Source: Nymphaea colorata (Eukaryota > Streptophyta > Magnoliopsida > Nymphaeales > Nymphaeaceae). Taken from it: DNA of 64,000 bases. The notes beneath the pieces were generated by a model that worked only from the letters and a program-made list of their open reading frames with translations, was not told the DNA's origin and did no database searches. Location of the stretch: positions 1,901,528 to 1,965,527 of the forward strand of contig NC_045140.1 of assembly GCF_008831285.2 (NCBI RefSeq). Reading direction: 5' to 3'. Within the stretch, counting starts at the first letter, position 1. Each line of letters starts with the position of its first letter. Of the stretch, positions 30,445 through 42,692 are shown in pieces. Made by a program: the position numbers and the translations under genes.

Positions 30445-33400
30445 TCAGTCCCCTTCACACCATACTTCACGCAGTAGCTGGTATCTGATAGAATTCACCC
30501 TCTCACTGATGCTCGTATCTGCCGGAGGACTTTCAGCTGAGAGCACCTGTGTTGGTGAAGTTGGTGTCCTGTCAAAAATTGGTGTGAGTGGTGTTTCAAG
30601 CTCATCAAGCTCATCATCACTGGTAGGGCATTTCCTCAATACTGAAGGAGCATTCTTTTTCCACTTAAAGTGGCCCTGCACGTCTCCAATGACAGAAGAA
30701 ACTGATGGTCTGCTAGGTGGGGAGTATTTGATTGGAGCAGCAATGCAGGGATAGCTACTGATAGGCTCTCTTCCCCCAGATCGTGGATTCTGATCATAAG
30801 TTATCTGACCAATATATTAAGCATTAACCATGATGAATGATTTTCCATAAATGATCAGTATTCAATACCTTCAGCGAAAATTATGACCTTTTTTTTCCCC
30901 AAATAACTGGGGAAAAGATCCAAGCGACAGAGCAGATCATCAAAACGCAACTAACAAGAAACCAAAGATACGAAAAAGATGACCATATTAACTGGTACAT
31001 CATTGTGAAACCAAGGCTTATGCTCTTGGTTCTACAAAATTTCTTACAAACAAAACATGCATCTAGTTTAAGCCGAGTTCAAAGACCAGAGAAGAGTATC
31101 AATATGACATGAGACCACAGATAAACCAGCTGAGATTCTTAAGCCCGTGAGACCTTATCACAACATTAGATTTGGATTCAATATAAATGCCCCTCATAAT
31201 TCATTCAATAACCTTCCAAACTTTCAGCCTTCATAAGCAGAAAATTAATTACACTTATACCAGCAAAGAATTTAGCACCACAGAAAATGATGGTTGTTGA
31301 CAAGTACTGACCTCAGAATCAAGTGCTTCAAGAACAGCCTTAGAAACCGGTCCGGGGCAAAATTCGTCAGGCACACATTTCAACAGAATTCGCTTCAGAA
31401 GAGGTGCAGCAAATGTTGGGCATACCTTCATGCATAAAAGAACAAATCAGACAAATTGCAATCTAGAAAAGTGTGGCTGGTGAAGAAAAGGTATAACCCA
31501 AGTTAAGAGCAAACCTCTTTTCTGATAGATGCATCTAAAAGCAAATCCTTTGGAAGCATCAAGAGGTCACTCAAGGCATTGAGAAGATGGAAAGACTTGC
31601 ATGAAGTTGCAAAATTCTGCTCCTCACCAATATTGGAGTTGTCAACTTCCATAGAATCATCATCATCATCAATACCAAAAAGATCAGCCAGGTATCTAGA
31701 CCAGGTACCAATCTGCATGTCCAGAGCTATATCTTCAGCAGGAGATTCCTTATAAGAAATAGAATCACCCGATAGGGAATGGGTCAAATAAGAAAAAATA
31801 TGGAGCCACAAGTCCTTTGGTATCCGTAATGTTTTCTGGCTTCAAGGCTTACAATACTAAAAAAATTCCCAGTTGATCCTATGATTCCTTGGAATAACTC
31901 ATCACATGATCCAAAGTATAAGATACAAAGAAGCTGTACAGCCAGCCAACTTACTTATATCATTCATGACCAATTAACGTGCATAGCTATTATTCTCACT
32001 ATACTCCCATTTGACAGAAGGAAGCACATGATCTACAGGGAAACATGGAGAAAGAAAGATATGGAACACAAATGAAACTGTTAATACTAGATTAGAAAAA
32101 GCAACAAGTGCAAAGATGTATAATTTATAACTCACAGCATTTTTCAGTTGTGCACCAGCACCGAAGCTCAAATTCTGACATGAAATTGGGAGAACCCTGT
32201 AACCGCTAATTGGATCAGAAACAGGATCCATTGGAATATCATCAGCTGATTCGCGCAGAATGGCATTGAACATAGCTACATCCAGCCTAGCTACACATTG
32301 TTGCATTACCTGATAAACAGATGAAAGATGCAGGTTAATATTTTGGAACTCCCACATGATTACTTGTAACTTGGGCATTTTCATCAGACTGCATAAGTAA
32401 CAAATTGATCCTTTAAGATCTTTTCGAAAAAAGTTTCCTCTTTTCTTTTATGTGTATTAATCTGAGAGGGTCAGGAACTAAAAATGGAAAACAGAAAAAG
32501 AAAACATTGAAGCAGTAATCAGAAACATCCCCACCAGATGAGGGGTCCCTATTGATAATTTGATATAAGTAGCAACACCAGGGAATTGAACTTTGTTCCC
32601 TAAGTAATTTTATGATGTGCTTCTTCAGAAATAAATTTAATCACATGACTAACATCTATAGGGGAAAGGATGGTTGTCTTCATCTTTTGCATGTTTAATA
32701 AGCACAGCACCTGGGAGAAAAAATCAGTCCATACCAATTTTGGCAGCACTGGCAAGCAACCACACTCATGGCCTCCAGCTCGAACAGGACAAAGCCTTTC
32801 AAAGGAATCACGGAAAGCACTTTTCCACAGGTTGATTGAGAAGTTTCCTTTGAGATCATTTCCCAAAGTTGACATCTTTCCAGAAGACTTCTTCAGTTGA
32901 GCATGCCCATCTTCCACTGAATATTGCATGTATAGAGTCAATGTCTGGAAATGAGCAGAAATTTTCAGCTCACGGGATGAACAATATTTCAAAAGGCATA
33001 TATTGATAATAAAGTAAATCTTCAGACAGCAGATAAAAACCCTTTATGTCCTGACCTGCCACCAAACAGATTCAACTATTCGACTGAATATCCAGCATTC
33101 TATGTTCTCTATAGCAGCAGTGAATGTGCTGGGGTCCTGCCAGTCTGCCAATGCTGTATTGAAGATGGGTACTCTTTTTCTTTCCCCAGAAGGAATATCC
33201 TTCCATTTTGCATCAGAATATCCATTCTCATCCCTCTTGCGAAGGTTACTACTGGCTGGACTACCAAAAACTTGGGAAATGAGTATCCTTAAGACAACTG
33301 AATTTGATAGCCAGTACATCAACCTGACGTAACATGAGAAGCATGAAATCAGCCACAACAACAAATATATATATACTGCAGAACGCAGTAAACATGCACA

Positions 33401-34141
33401 CACATTTATACATGGAATACTTAAGATCCTGGTGTCCTGCCATCTACAACTATGCACTATATGACATATAAAATTTTGATATTCATTCCACAAATCTAAT
33501 CATGCAGATGGATTCTCTATGTCCAAAAACCCAGGAATCAATGTGGAACACACAATTCTTTTTTATGTTTATGATGGGTTTTATAAACCAAAAAAGTTCT
33601 GGTCATTAAGTTGTAAATTCCCATACAATTTTTTCTATCATAATATGTATAGCTTGTCGATTTCGGAGGTATTCGATACCTTGATCATGCTTGTATGGTT
33701 AAATTTGCAAAAAATAAAGTCTATATTATGCAAGTAGTAAATTCCAGATATCCCGGATGTCATGGAATTCATATTTTTTAGATGGCAGGAGTCAATGACC
33801 ATTTGGGGGTATGTATGTGTGTGCACACAGGATTCTTAAAGGCATTGCTATCCAGAAATATGTACTCAGTGAGATTCAATTTCTGTTTATCTGATTTCTT
33901 TTGACAAAACTAATTATATTGATGACCACTATATGTCATGAAACATAATAGGAAAAACATGGTTTCTGTATGTGCATCAAAAAGTTAACTATTGATCATT
34001 AAACCCTTAAAAGATCCCAGGAGACACAAAAAAAAAATTATGGTTTCCTCTATTCCTAGTTTTTGGATAATTGCATCCATATGCACCGGCATGCTGGGCA
34101 GTCATCAAATGTCATGGTTCTAAATGGCAGGATTAGATTGC

Positions 34142-34173
<32 letters not shown>

Positions 34174-37100
34174 TAACTGTTGATCATTAAACCACCTCCC
34201 AGCAATATGCTTAGAACTTTTTATTTTTTTACTTACTCCCAATTCCCAATGCATAACTATGTTAAATTATCATTTAGTCATTATGAACCTTGCTCGTTTC
34301 AGATGGATTTCACAAGACAGATCAATTTTTGACAAGTGTTTACTGTTGTATTGAACAACTATTTCTACGTGATGGATATTTTTTCTTGAAAAGAAAACAA
34401 GAAACAGAGAAAGTACCACTGGAAACAAACTCAGCAGAATTATCTAATGATGGAATTGAAAATAATTCCATGTTTGTGTCCAAGTTTGGACACTTTCTGG
34501 TTCCAAATGATACCTGATGTTAAATACATTATACACCAATACAAAAAAATATTAAAATGGATTTTTTATTGAGATTAAGGACAGACCTAGCAATTTCAAC
34601 ATAGACAATGAAACACAAAGGGCCAAGGGAATAAAATGAAAGGCTCAAAGCATGTCAACAGTTTTACACTTTTAGATAGGAGCATTATAAAAGCTAAACA
34701 ACCAATCCTCTGTTCTTCATCATAGGAGTAACCAATAGGATATTTCATCGAGAAAGCTTATGCGGGACTACATTTCATTACAGAAGGTACTGAATTATAA
34801 AAAGGCCAAGAAATGAGTATTAACTGCAAAACAAAAACATAATTGAAAAGAAGTCATACCTGGGGACATCATTCCCGCATGCTTTTGCAGCCAAGACCAT
34901 CCCTGATGCTATACTTCTAGCAGCACTGACCCTCTTTTCTCTGGACCAATTTCTGTGTGCATGAATATACATCCTTGAAAGACGTCGTGCTGGAGTATGG
35001 ACTTTATGTACTGAACTTCCATGTTCTGCAACTACAGAATAAAGTGCAGCCTCAATAATTGCTGCTTCTCTTAATTCTGACTCAAGCCTCTCAATTCTGC
35101 TCACAAGTTCTTGAATTTTACTGTCAGGAACAGCCTCACCTGTCTCTTCATTAGCAGCCAGTTTACTGTGCATTTTCTCCATTCTCGTGGCATTATTATA
35201 GGAGAATTCTAAACTATTAATTCCCTTTTTTGCATCAGCAAATTGATTATTGTTCCTTAGTGTGATGCCCGTTGGATTTTCAGGCACTGACTTGGCAGAC
35301 CTGTGTCCATGCTTTCTACCACCAATGATGTTACTGACCTTTGCCTTGAAAAGTCCCCTGCTGAATGCCTGCCTCGCACTATTGGAAGTCACTTGCTTCA
35401 CATGGGTTGATTGTGAAGCTTTAGTTTGTTGATCTGACGAACTTGTCGCAATGTTGTTGTCTAGTAATCCATTTACTTCATCTACTCTCCAAGGATGTGA
35501 AAAAATTCCAAGTGCATCATCATCGAAATTTTCATCTATGTAGAGAGGGTCTCCATTCTGCTTCAAATACTTATTATTTTTCTCATCATGTTCAACATTT
35601 CCATTTATAGCTCCGTTGGTTCCTGCCTGAGCCTCTGGCTCTGCTTCTCTATTAGCCTTGTTTCCCTCCATGGAATTTCTGCCCTTTTGTTCCATTGCCC
35701 CATCTTCAGCATCATGGTCATTATTATTTGGAGTAGCTTGTCCAACTTCCGCTACTAGCTTGGCAGTAAAAGGTCCTCCACTTGTTGTGTCATGATGTCT
35801 TTTTACTTCTTCAGAGGTGACTGAAATGATTTCAACAATGCTCCCATGTGGGTCCTGCATCATCAATTTGGTGTCGACAACACTTGTGCTGTTAGTTGCT
35901 CTAACTTCTGCATCTGCAGGCCCAGAAACTGGCGTTGAGGAAGAAGTTTGTGTCTGCAAAGTCACCAATTAATATTTCAGAATTTCTAGTAACACTTATT
36001 CAGATACATACTCTCAGTAGGTTCATATTCATTCAGGTCCTAGTTCCAGCAAATACTTCTGTTGATGGCAGTTGAGATAAGATTTCACATCTTCTTCTTT
36101 TTCTTTTTTCTTTTTTTTGCAGTAAACTGAATCATTTATAACAACACTCCATCACCATCTATCATCAACACTCTTCTATAGACAGTATAGTTTCCTGTTG
36201 GCTTGCAGAATTCCCTTCAAACTCCCTAAAGTGATCTTGTGTTCATCTTATTCATGATATGAGCCACAGATATTTGAGACTGCCAAATTATCATGTAGAG
36301 CAGACAAGAAACTATAACTGAAAAAGCCAAAGTCTGAATGTGATTAATTAAGGAAACTCTTAATGCATGATAATTCAACAGTACCAGCCAAATCAGAACT
36401 GGACGCCTGAAGAAGGACTGATGATGATTCGATGAACCTTTTTCTTTTCAAGAATAAAAACAAAGAGTAGGACATCTACAATTAAACACAAGATTTTAGC
36501 ATGCAGAGGAAAAAATTGGGTAGGAACCCTTACCGATCACGTGCACAGGCCTAGACTATTAGAATCTTTCTTCATCCTTTATCCATACAAGCTTGCAAGT
36601 TTAAGATTCTAGTGAATATTTAGTTATATACATAAAGAAGTATTCAACTGAAGCTGAAAAATGGGATATAAAGCTAACAGTTTCAATAAACCTAGTCATA
36701 TTGTTCAGGGTATTTGCACCTTGAAAAGTCAGGCATCCTTGGATTGGAAACGCATCGTGCAAAATGATGACTACCAGAATTTTTGAAAAATATTTTTTCT
36801 AAAAGCTTCATCTACCATTATTTTTGGACATCTTGAAAAAAAGTACAAGAAACAATAACAGAAGGACCCTCAGGATGTTGCTTTAGTTTCAAATTGTCTA
36901 AATAATTTTACCAGTTCAGGCTTTATGAGAAAAAAGAAAACCACCTTCAATTTTTATATCAATTAAATTCAAATAAACTTTCTTTTTTTTTAAAATTCAC
37001 TTACAATTTGAAACCAGTCAAAGGAGTAACAGTACCTTGAACACCAATGAAAACCGATAAGGACAAAAAGGTATCCAGCAAGATACCCAACCCAAAGCAT

Positions 37101-38203
37101 CCATCATAAATGGCCTTCAAACTGCATTTAAAGTTTTGCTGTATGGACATACCAAAAATTATAAAATATCAATCTCCTTAAAATGCAGACATGACAGCAT
37201 TTATGTATAAGAGAATCCATATCTAGCACTCCTTGCTCTTGTTACTCCTATTGACTATGATTTGACAACAAACAGAGAGCATGAAAATTATCATGTGAAG
37301 TAGCAGAGAGAGAAGCTGCAAGAGTCATATACAAGAATCTATGTAACTGATTCTAGTGAAGCTAACCACAAACTAGCAAAAAACAGAAATCTGAGAAATA
37401 CAAAGAGTGAACAAGCATGGGCAGTCTCAATTCAAGGAAAAGATCAATACCACTTCTCCCAGTTTACTGACAACCCAAGAATCATCAGATTTAAGAGACA
37501 ACGAGTCTGCATTCTCTTCTTCTGGATGAGGTGGAGAATTAGTCATCAGAGGTTGTGAGCAATGGGAGGAAGCATCATCATCCGTAAATGATGCAATTTC
37601 AGCTTCCTCAATGTTCTCTTCATTTATGAGAGCAGAATTTTCTTTGTCATCCTTCTCCAATGAGTTTTCTTTTGGCAAGAAGCCTCCAGATGAAGAACTA
37701 CTACTATCCCTTTCACATGATTGGATTTTCATGTAAAGCACTGGCGGTGATGAGTTCCGGAAGCTTCGTTTGCAGTTCATGGAGGCATTTATATTAACAG
37801 GATCCTTAATGACACCATACTCAGCCAGATCTATCACAACGGTTCCAAGGATCTGGCCTTTTGCTGCCTTGCCCTTGCGAGTCTCATATAAATTCAGTTC
37901 CAAATAATTCTTCTGAAAGGTCTCCAACTCAACGCCCTTTGCGGACAATTCATGGGACAAAGTCACAGAAAGAATGAAGGATTCATTGAATTCAATCTTG
38001 CTGTCGGAACTAGAATCAATAGAAGGAACAACTGATTTGGTGTACCCACATTGCCGTTCCCCATTTTCCCATTGCAGCAATACGGGGTGCTGAGATTTTG
38101 AAGACCGCGAAGGTAGCCATGGTTTGATTTCCTCAACATGGACGACATAATCAACACGGATAGATGTACCCTTTTTGGTCTTCGTTTTTTTCCCAAGGAA
38201 CAT
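30445..38203 (-). CDS. NT-C2 domain protein (plant EEIG1/EHBP1-like), eight coding exons
   Basis: I joined eight exons with GT-AG borders and matching phases: 38203-37451, 35953-34860, 33323-33056, 32944-32711, 32309-32136, 31712-31515, 31425-31312, 30804-30445. They total 3195 nt, or 1064 residues. Residues 1 to about 165 form an N-terminal C2 (NT-C2) domain: beta-rich, with 'VDYVVHVEEIKPWLP' and a long conserved C2-like core. Residues about 165-520 are acidic, Ser/Asn-rich and probably disordered. A coiled coil follows at about 530-560 (KIQELVSRIERLESELREA). The C-terminal part, with 'CGNDVPRLMYWLSNSVVLR' spanning exons 2-3 and 'ESVWWQ' ending exon 3, resembles plant proteins of the At3g01810 type (from memory), distantly dilute-like. 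Molecular function is unknown; NT-C2 domains are linked to membrane or cytoskeleton association. The 1.5-kb intron 1 could hide a small exon. Confidence 0.88.
33981..34194. repeat. Two 25-bp direct repeats inside an NT-C2 gene intron
   Basis: 'aaagttaactattgatcatt' plus aaacc at 33981-34005 recurs with one change at about 34169-34193. The second copy directly follows a (TA)n run at 34142-34168. Confidence 0.7.
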
Positions 38204-39560
38204 GATGGACTAGCACTCTAATAAGAGGATGCAATAGTGCTTGGTCTTATGACTACAATAACTGGACTTCAACTCTGTGAAAAATACCTCATTTGCTGAC
38301 ATTGATCGTCAACTTCAAACAACAAGTACTGCAAATGCTGCCTGGTTAAGGGAAAACACTAATCAGTATTAGATTGAGAAAAAGGAACCAACATTTGATT
38401 TAGATACCAAGAATTTTACTGAAACGAGAGATACGTGAAAGTAACGGGTGCCAGTAGCTCTATACAGAGGACGAGAAGGCACCGGAACAACGCAAGCAAC
38501 AACATTAATAGTTCATATTACTCGAGCTATAGAATATGTACACGATAAAGCAGGGGTCTCCATCTGCTCAATCGAAAAGAAGATAGCTCAAGTTACGAGA
38601 ATTCAGTCACTGAAATTCAAAACGTTTCAATTTTCAACTACTTACCAAACACTTGAAAGATTATTCTTTCGCTAAAATTCAGAACTAAATGTAACAAATC
38701 ATTCAGAATCCAGTTAATATATATACCAAACCTCATAAAGAAAAAACTAAACAAGGGAAGCGATTTCGAAACTCTTCCACATTATCTGAAGAAAACCATA
38801 AACGGAGAGAGCAGAACAAGGAAAAGAAGTCCTGAAATGGGAAAATCTGAATACAAATTCTCCTCCAGAAGAGCAATAATTCAACGTAATCAAGAAAGAA
38901 ACTCAGAAACAAAAAGAAAGGAAAATTCCATAATGCAGAGAAACACGACAAGCTTTCAAATGAAAGTAATGATAATAGTAACGAAGACGCTGAGAGAGTT
39001 GAAGATCAAATATATGATAAATTCCTAACCGTCCATCGGGAAACGAAACTCACGCAAAAAAACCTCAGTTTCAGAAAGCAATGGAACGAGGGGAAAAAAA
39101 AGGTAGAAGAATGGACTCTTCAAATATGTCAACGCAGTTTAGATTTAGAACAATGAAGAAGGAAGAACTGACGAGCAAAAAATGAAGAAGACAGTTAAGT
39201 GTTTAGTAGCCAAAATTTTGACAAAGAGAACCGATAACATCCTTCAGAAAATTCCGAACTCGACTTCAAAGCAAACCGGAAAATTGACATCAACGTCATC
39301 TTCTGAGAGAGTGAGACAGAGAGAGAGGTACAAAATGCAGGCGGTTCCTTGAGGTGTGTCCTCGAGAAGAAAATCACCGGTATTAACGCAAAAACTTCAC
39401 TGAGCACAGAGGAATTCAAAACCTTTTCTCCTTGTCGTTGTCGTCGTCGTCGTCGTCATCGCAAGACAGAGAGAGGTGGGGAGAGAGAAATGAAGAAAAA
39501 CAAAATCAGAATTCAGCCGTCTCTCTCTTTCTCTCTCTGCTTCACCTGCCGTGCGCTCCA
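38204..39560 (-). promoter_or_regulatory. 5' leader and promoter region of the NT-C2 gene
   Basis: No coding continuation lies upstream of the ATG at 38203. Read on the minus strand, 39560-39300 looks like a leader: CT-rich runs (39520-39540, 39465-39480, 39308-39330) and a (GAC/GTC)n trinucleotide run at about 39435-39460. Together with AT-rich DNA nearer the gene this suggests a non-coding first exon and a leader intron. Exact borders are not determinable. Confidence 0.45.
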
Positions 39561-41156
39561 CACTGTGGCACCAGTCAATTTCTGACTTCCACGATCAACT
39601 CCTCCTTCCATCAGTCACGCCCCGAAACCGAATTTTGCATATAAATTGAATATAAAGATCATTTCTCAATTCATCCTTGTCTTACAACCTAATTCCAGAA
39701 ACCGGCCTTGCCTTGAATTAGACTTCATTTTCTAAACTAAATTACTATATCCTGCATTTTTTATGCAATCAGATCAGGTCTACATCGAATCTCATTTGGA
39801 TTCTGGGCTCAAATTTGGATTCTATCATCAAATCTCACACTGAATCCAAATCCGATTATAAACAGATCTAAGGATTTTTTACTAAATTCAACTAAACTGA
39901 ATTCAAATCGGCAATCAAATATGTCCAATCCATTTATATCCCCACTTCTCCATTATAAGTCTGCATGTTCTGCTTGTTAGTTTCCTGCTCATAAACTCTA
40001 TTTTATGAGCATGGTCTTCTCTGCTCATATAAGCTCAGTGTTTTTAAGTGTATCGTGCGATACGAATAACATTAATTTGTATTAGTTTTTATGAGAAGAA
40101 ATCTTTCTTCGAAAATGGGTTTTGAATAGGTTTAGCAGTTCGATGGGATAATCTAAATGCTTTCATGATTGAATCCAATAAAACTAAAAAATTAATATCC
40201 CGAATCCATATCGTAACGGATCACTTTCCGACCTTTTTCTAGAGAAAAGAAAGGTGCATGAGAGGCATGGCTCACTCTTTGTCTGTTTCAGCTATGACCT
40301 ATAGGCATGTAATTGGTTGATTCCAAAATTTTAGCTCTTTTAGTTGTACCAACTTTAGGTTGGAATCCAATGGTTCATGTAGGCGAATTATATGAAGTTG
40401 AATATTTTTTTGCTTCCGTAATAACTGTAATAAATGATTTATGGATTTCTTCATTCAAGTTTGGATAGAGAAACCCTCCCCCGTCAATCAATACATTGCA
40501 TTTTCCGATAATTTAGATGCATCAATAATCAGATTGATTCCTTCTCAGAGAAAAAATGAAATAAAAATCTGAAGATTTTTTTTTTCTGATCTTATATGCA
40601 AAATTAAAATTTAAAAAACAATTTATTTAAGAGCTCACGATTTGGTCATACCTCATAAATGGGCTTTTATTTTTAATTTTTTTCTGCTTGGACATGTATT
40701 TCCCACTAATAAGAGTCAAAGATGGGCACATGCTAGGGTTATTGTTATTTCTAATTATATTGTTCTTTCAAGTTGGTAATATGGGTACATGTGGGTCTCA
40801 TTCAATAAATGCCACCAAAAATATGCTCCCTATTGAAAATTCAGAAGTATATGGATCATTCTTGGGACTACCAATAAATAGGATTCTAAATCTTTTTTTT
40901 TCATAATTTAACAAACTATTTATAGAGAAAAGTCAATGAAAGCAAGTTATTTATTATAACATTTCTGCTACTTTTCACATTCCACGAATGCCATAACATC
41001 CAAAACAACCATAAAGTAAATATGTTTAATTTGAATTAAAAACCTAGAGGCAATTAACAAGTTCATTTTGGTCTGTTGACAAAGCCGATCCATTTATTGC
41101 TTTTTACAACAAGTGGCGGCTACATAATTTCCACAATATCTATAAGGACTTAAATC

Positions 41157-41161
<5 letters not shown>
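39561..41161. other. Gene-poor AT-rich DNA
   Basis: No supported gene. About 39770-39930 has loosely repeated 'atttggatt' and 'gaatccaaa' words typical of degraded repeats; 40040-40220 contains 'gtatcgtgcgatacg', echoing the GTATCGTATGATAC words at 58930-59110. A + strand frame at about 40694-40906 has no recognisable domain. Confidence 0.5.

Positions 41162-41211
<50 letters not shown>
41162..41211. repeat. (AT)n microsatellite
   Basis: About 50 bases of AT/TA dinucleotides with one GT interruption. Confidence 0.95.
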
Positions 41212-41375
41212 GTGAAAGTTTAATTTTTAAAAACTTGAGGGGGTGATGGCTCATGGCAGTATCCCTAGATCTGCTCCTGCTTGTGAGGGAATTGATGCCC
41301 ATAGAAATCAAACCGGCGACCGACCTCTTACCAGCCACTGACCTAACCAACTTATACCTGGGCAGAGGCAGTTGG
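41205..41375 (-). mobile_element. Possible tRNA-derived SINE ending in the (AT)n tract
   Basis: On the minus strand an A-box-like TAGGTCAGTGG (41345-41335) precedes a B-box-like GGTTTGATTTC (41314-41304). The body then runs into the (AT)n tract as a tail. The gap between boxes is only about 20 bases, shorter than usual, so the call is weak. Confidence 0.3.
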
Positions 41376-41741
41376 AGGCATCATGTGGGCAATTGCCCAC
41401 ACAAGACGAGAAAAGATACTTATTTGTATATCAACACTTTAGGGTAATTGTTCTCAACCTCTTAAAAAGTTTAAAATTTTATTACTAGTGCTCCCTTAAC
41501 TAAAAACTTCTGGCTAAGTCCGCCGAACCCCTTGATCATATAATAAAAAATTAATATGGGGTGCACCATTTTGTCAATGGAATTAGGTAGGTTTGAAATT
41601 GTCACTAGCCCTTAAGCCAGAGATGAATTGAGAAGAAGCCCATAAATATTCCATTGTTTATAGTGATGAATACCACGTCTGGACCTCAGGACTTTGGAAA
41701 CGAGAGAGAACAAAAAGAAACTAAAAAGCCAAAAGAAAGTT
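41376..41741. other. Intergenic DNA with repeat-like words
   Basis: 'ggaggcatcatgtgggcaattgcccacac' resembles 'ggcaggtgtaggctatatgtaggcaattgtccacac' at 19110-19145, and both are followed by a similar AT-rich stretch. This is probably a shared dispersed repeat of unknown type. No gene. Confidence 0.4.
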
Positions 41742-41805
41742 ACAGAGCAAAAAGAAAGTTTTCCACCTGAGACAGAGCAAAAAGAAAGTTTCCCGCCTGA
41801 GACAG
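41742..41805. repeat. 30-bp tandem duplication
   Basis: Units at 41742 and 41772 share 'acagagcaaaaagaaagttt' and 'cgcctgag/cacctgag'; a third start (acag) follows at 41802. Confidence 0.85.
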
Positions 41806-41814
41806 CGATCGTGA

Positions 41815-42035
41815 AACTGAGTTTTTCAATTAAAAAGTGAATCGGTACGCTTTCGAGTCAAGTCGAGCTTTAACCGTTTGAGATCAATGAACTCGAACTC
41901 GGATCGACTAAAAAAACGAGTCGACAAATAAGCTCGAGTTCGGCTCGTTTATTAAAATAGTCGGCTCGAACTCGATTTCGAGTCGAGCTTTAACGAGCCC
42001 AGCTCGAGTTGCTCGAATCGTTGTGCAGGCCTGAA
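41815..42035. repeat. GCTCGA-rich repeat, second copy
   Basis: Many interleaved GAGCTCGA, TCGAGTCG and CTCGAACTCG words, ending 'gctcgaatcgttgtgcaggcctg'. Same texture as 8455-8820; likely the same class of degenerate element. Confidence 0.5.
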
Positions 42036-42424
42036 TCAAGAGGTAGTAAAATGTTCGGTGGGGAAAAGAATTCATTGTGGATAATGATGAGCGCCACGTT
42101 AGTACTTGGGCGGTAGCAAAGCTAAGCAGTGGGAATGAAGAGGAAAAGCCAAAAGAAGGATCCCCTTTCCTTCCCTGCAAAGCAAGCAGAAAAAATCAAC
42201 GAGGAAACTTCCGTGCTGAGCTTCATATATATATATATATATGACAGAAGGCAAATTCTGTATGACCTAATAGTTGAAGCAAATAATGCATTTTGGCCCA
42301 CGATATGACACTGCCACCAAGTTTCGAATATTCTAAAAGCACATTATTAATTTGGTCCTAACCATATACCTTGTCACATACAAATGTATATCGACATTGC
42401 AAGCGAGGTATTTTTTTGGTTCAC

Positions 42425-42692
42425 CTTTAAAGGGCCATTTGGAAGCAAATACACTGTTGTCAATGTCTTATGAATCCGCTGAAGCAAGTTCATGAAACAA
42501 TAGTTTTAGTGTTTGATTCGAATTTTTGAAGAAGAATTATGGAACATTGCTTCTACTACCAAACGACTAGTAAAGGAAGTTTCATGATGGGAAGAGAAAT
42601 GTTGCATTCTTGAAAGGCAATGTTCCATGAATGTGTTCATTTTTTAGTACACGTTCATGGAACATTGTGTTCCTGTTGCTAAACACCATCTT
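42425..42692. mobile_element. Candidate non-autonomous DNA transposon (MITE-like)
   Basis: The left end 'aagggccatttggaagcaa' and the reverse complement of the right end ('aagatggtgtttagcaa') look like imperfect terminal inverted repeats. Inside, 42621-42635 and 42650-42664 form a 15-bp inverted repeat with one mismatch. Size about 270 bp fits a hAT-like MITE. No second copy in the window confirms it. Confidence 0.35.
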
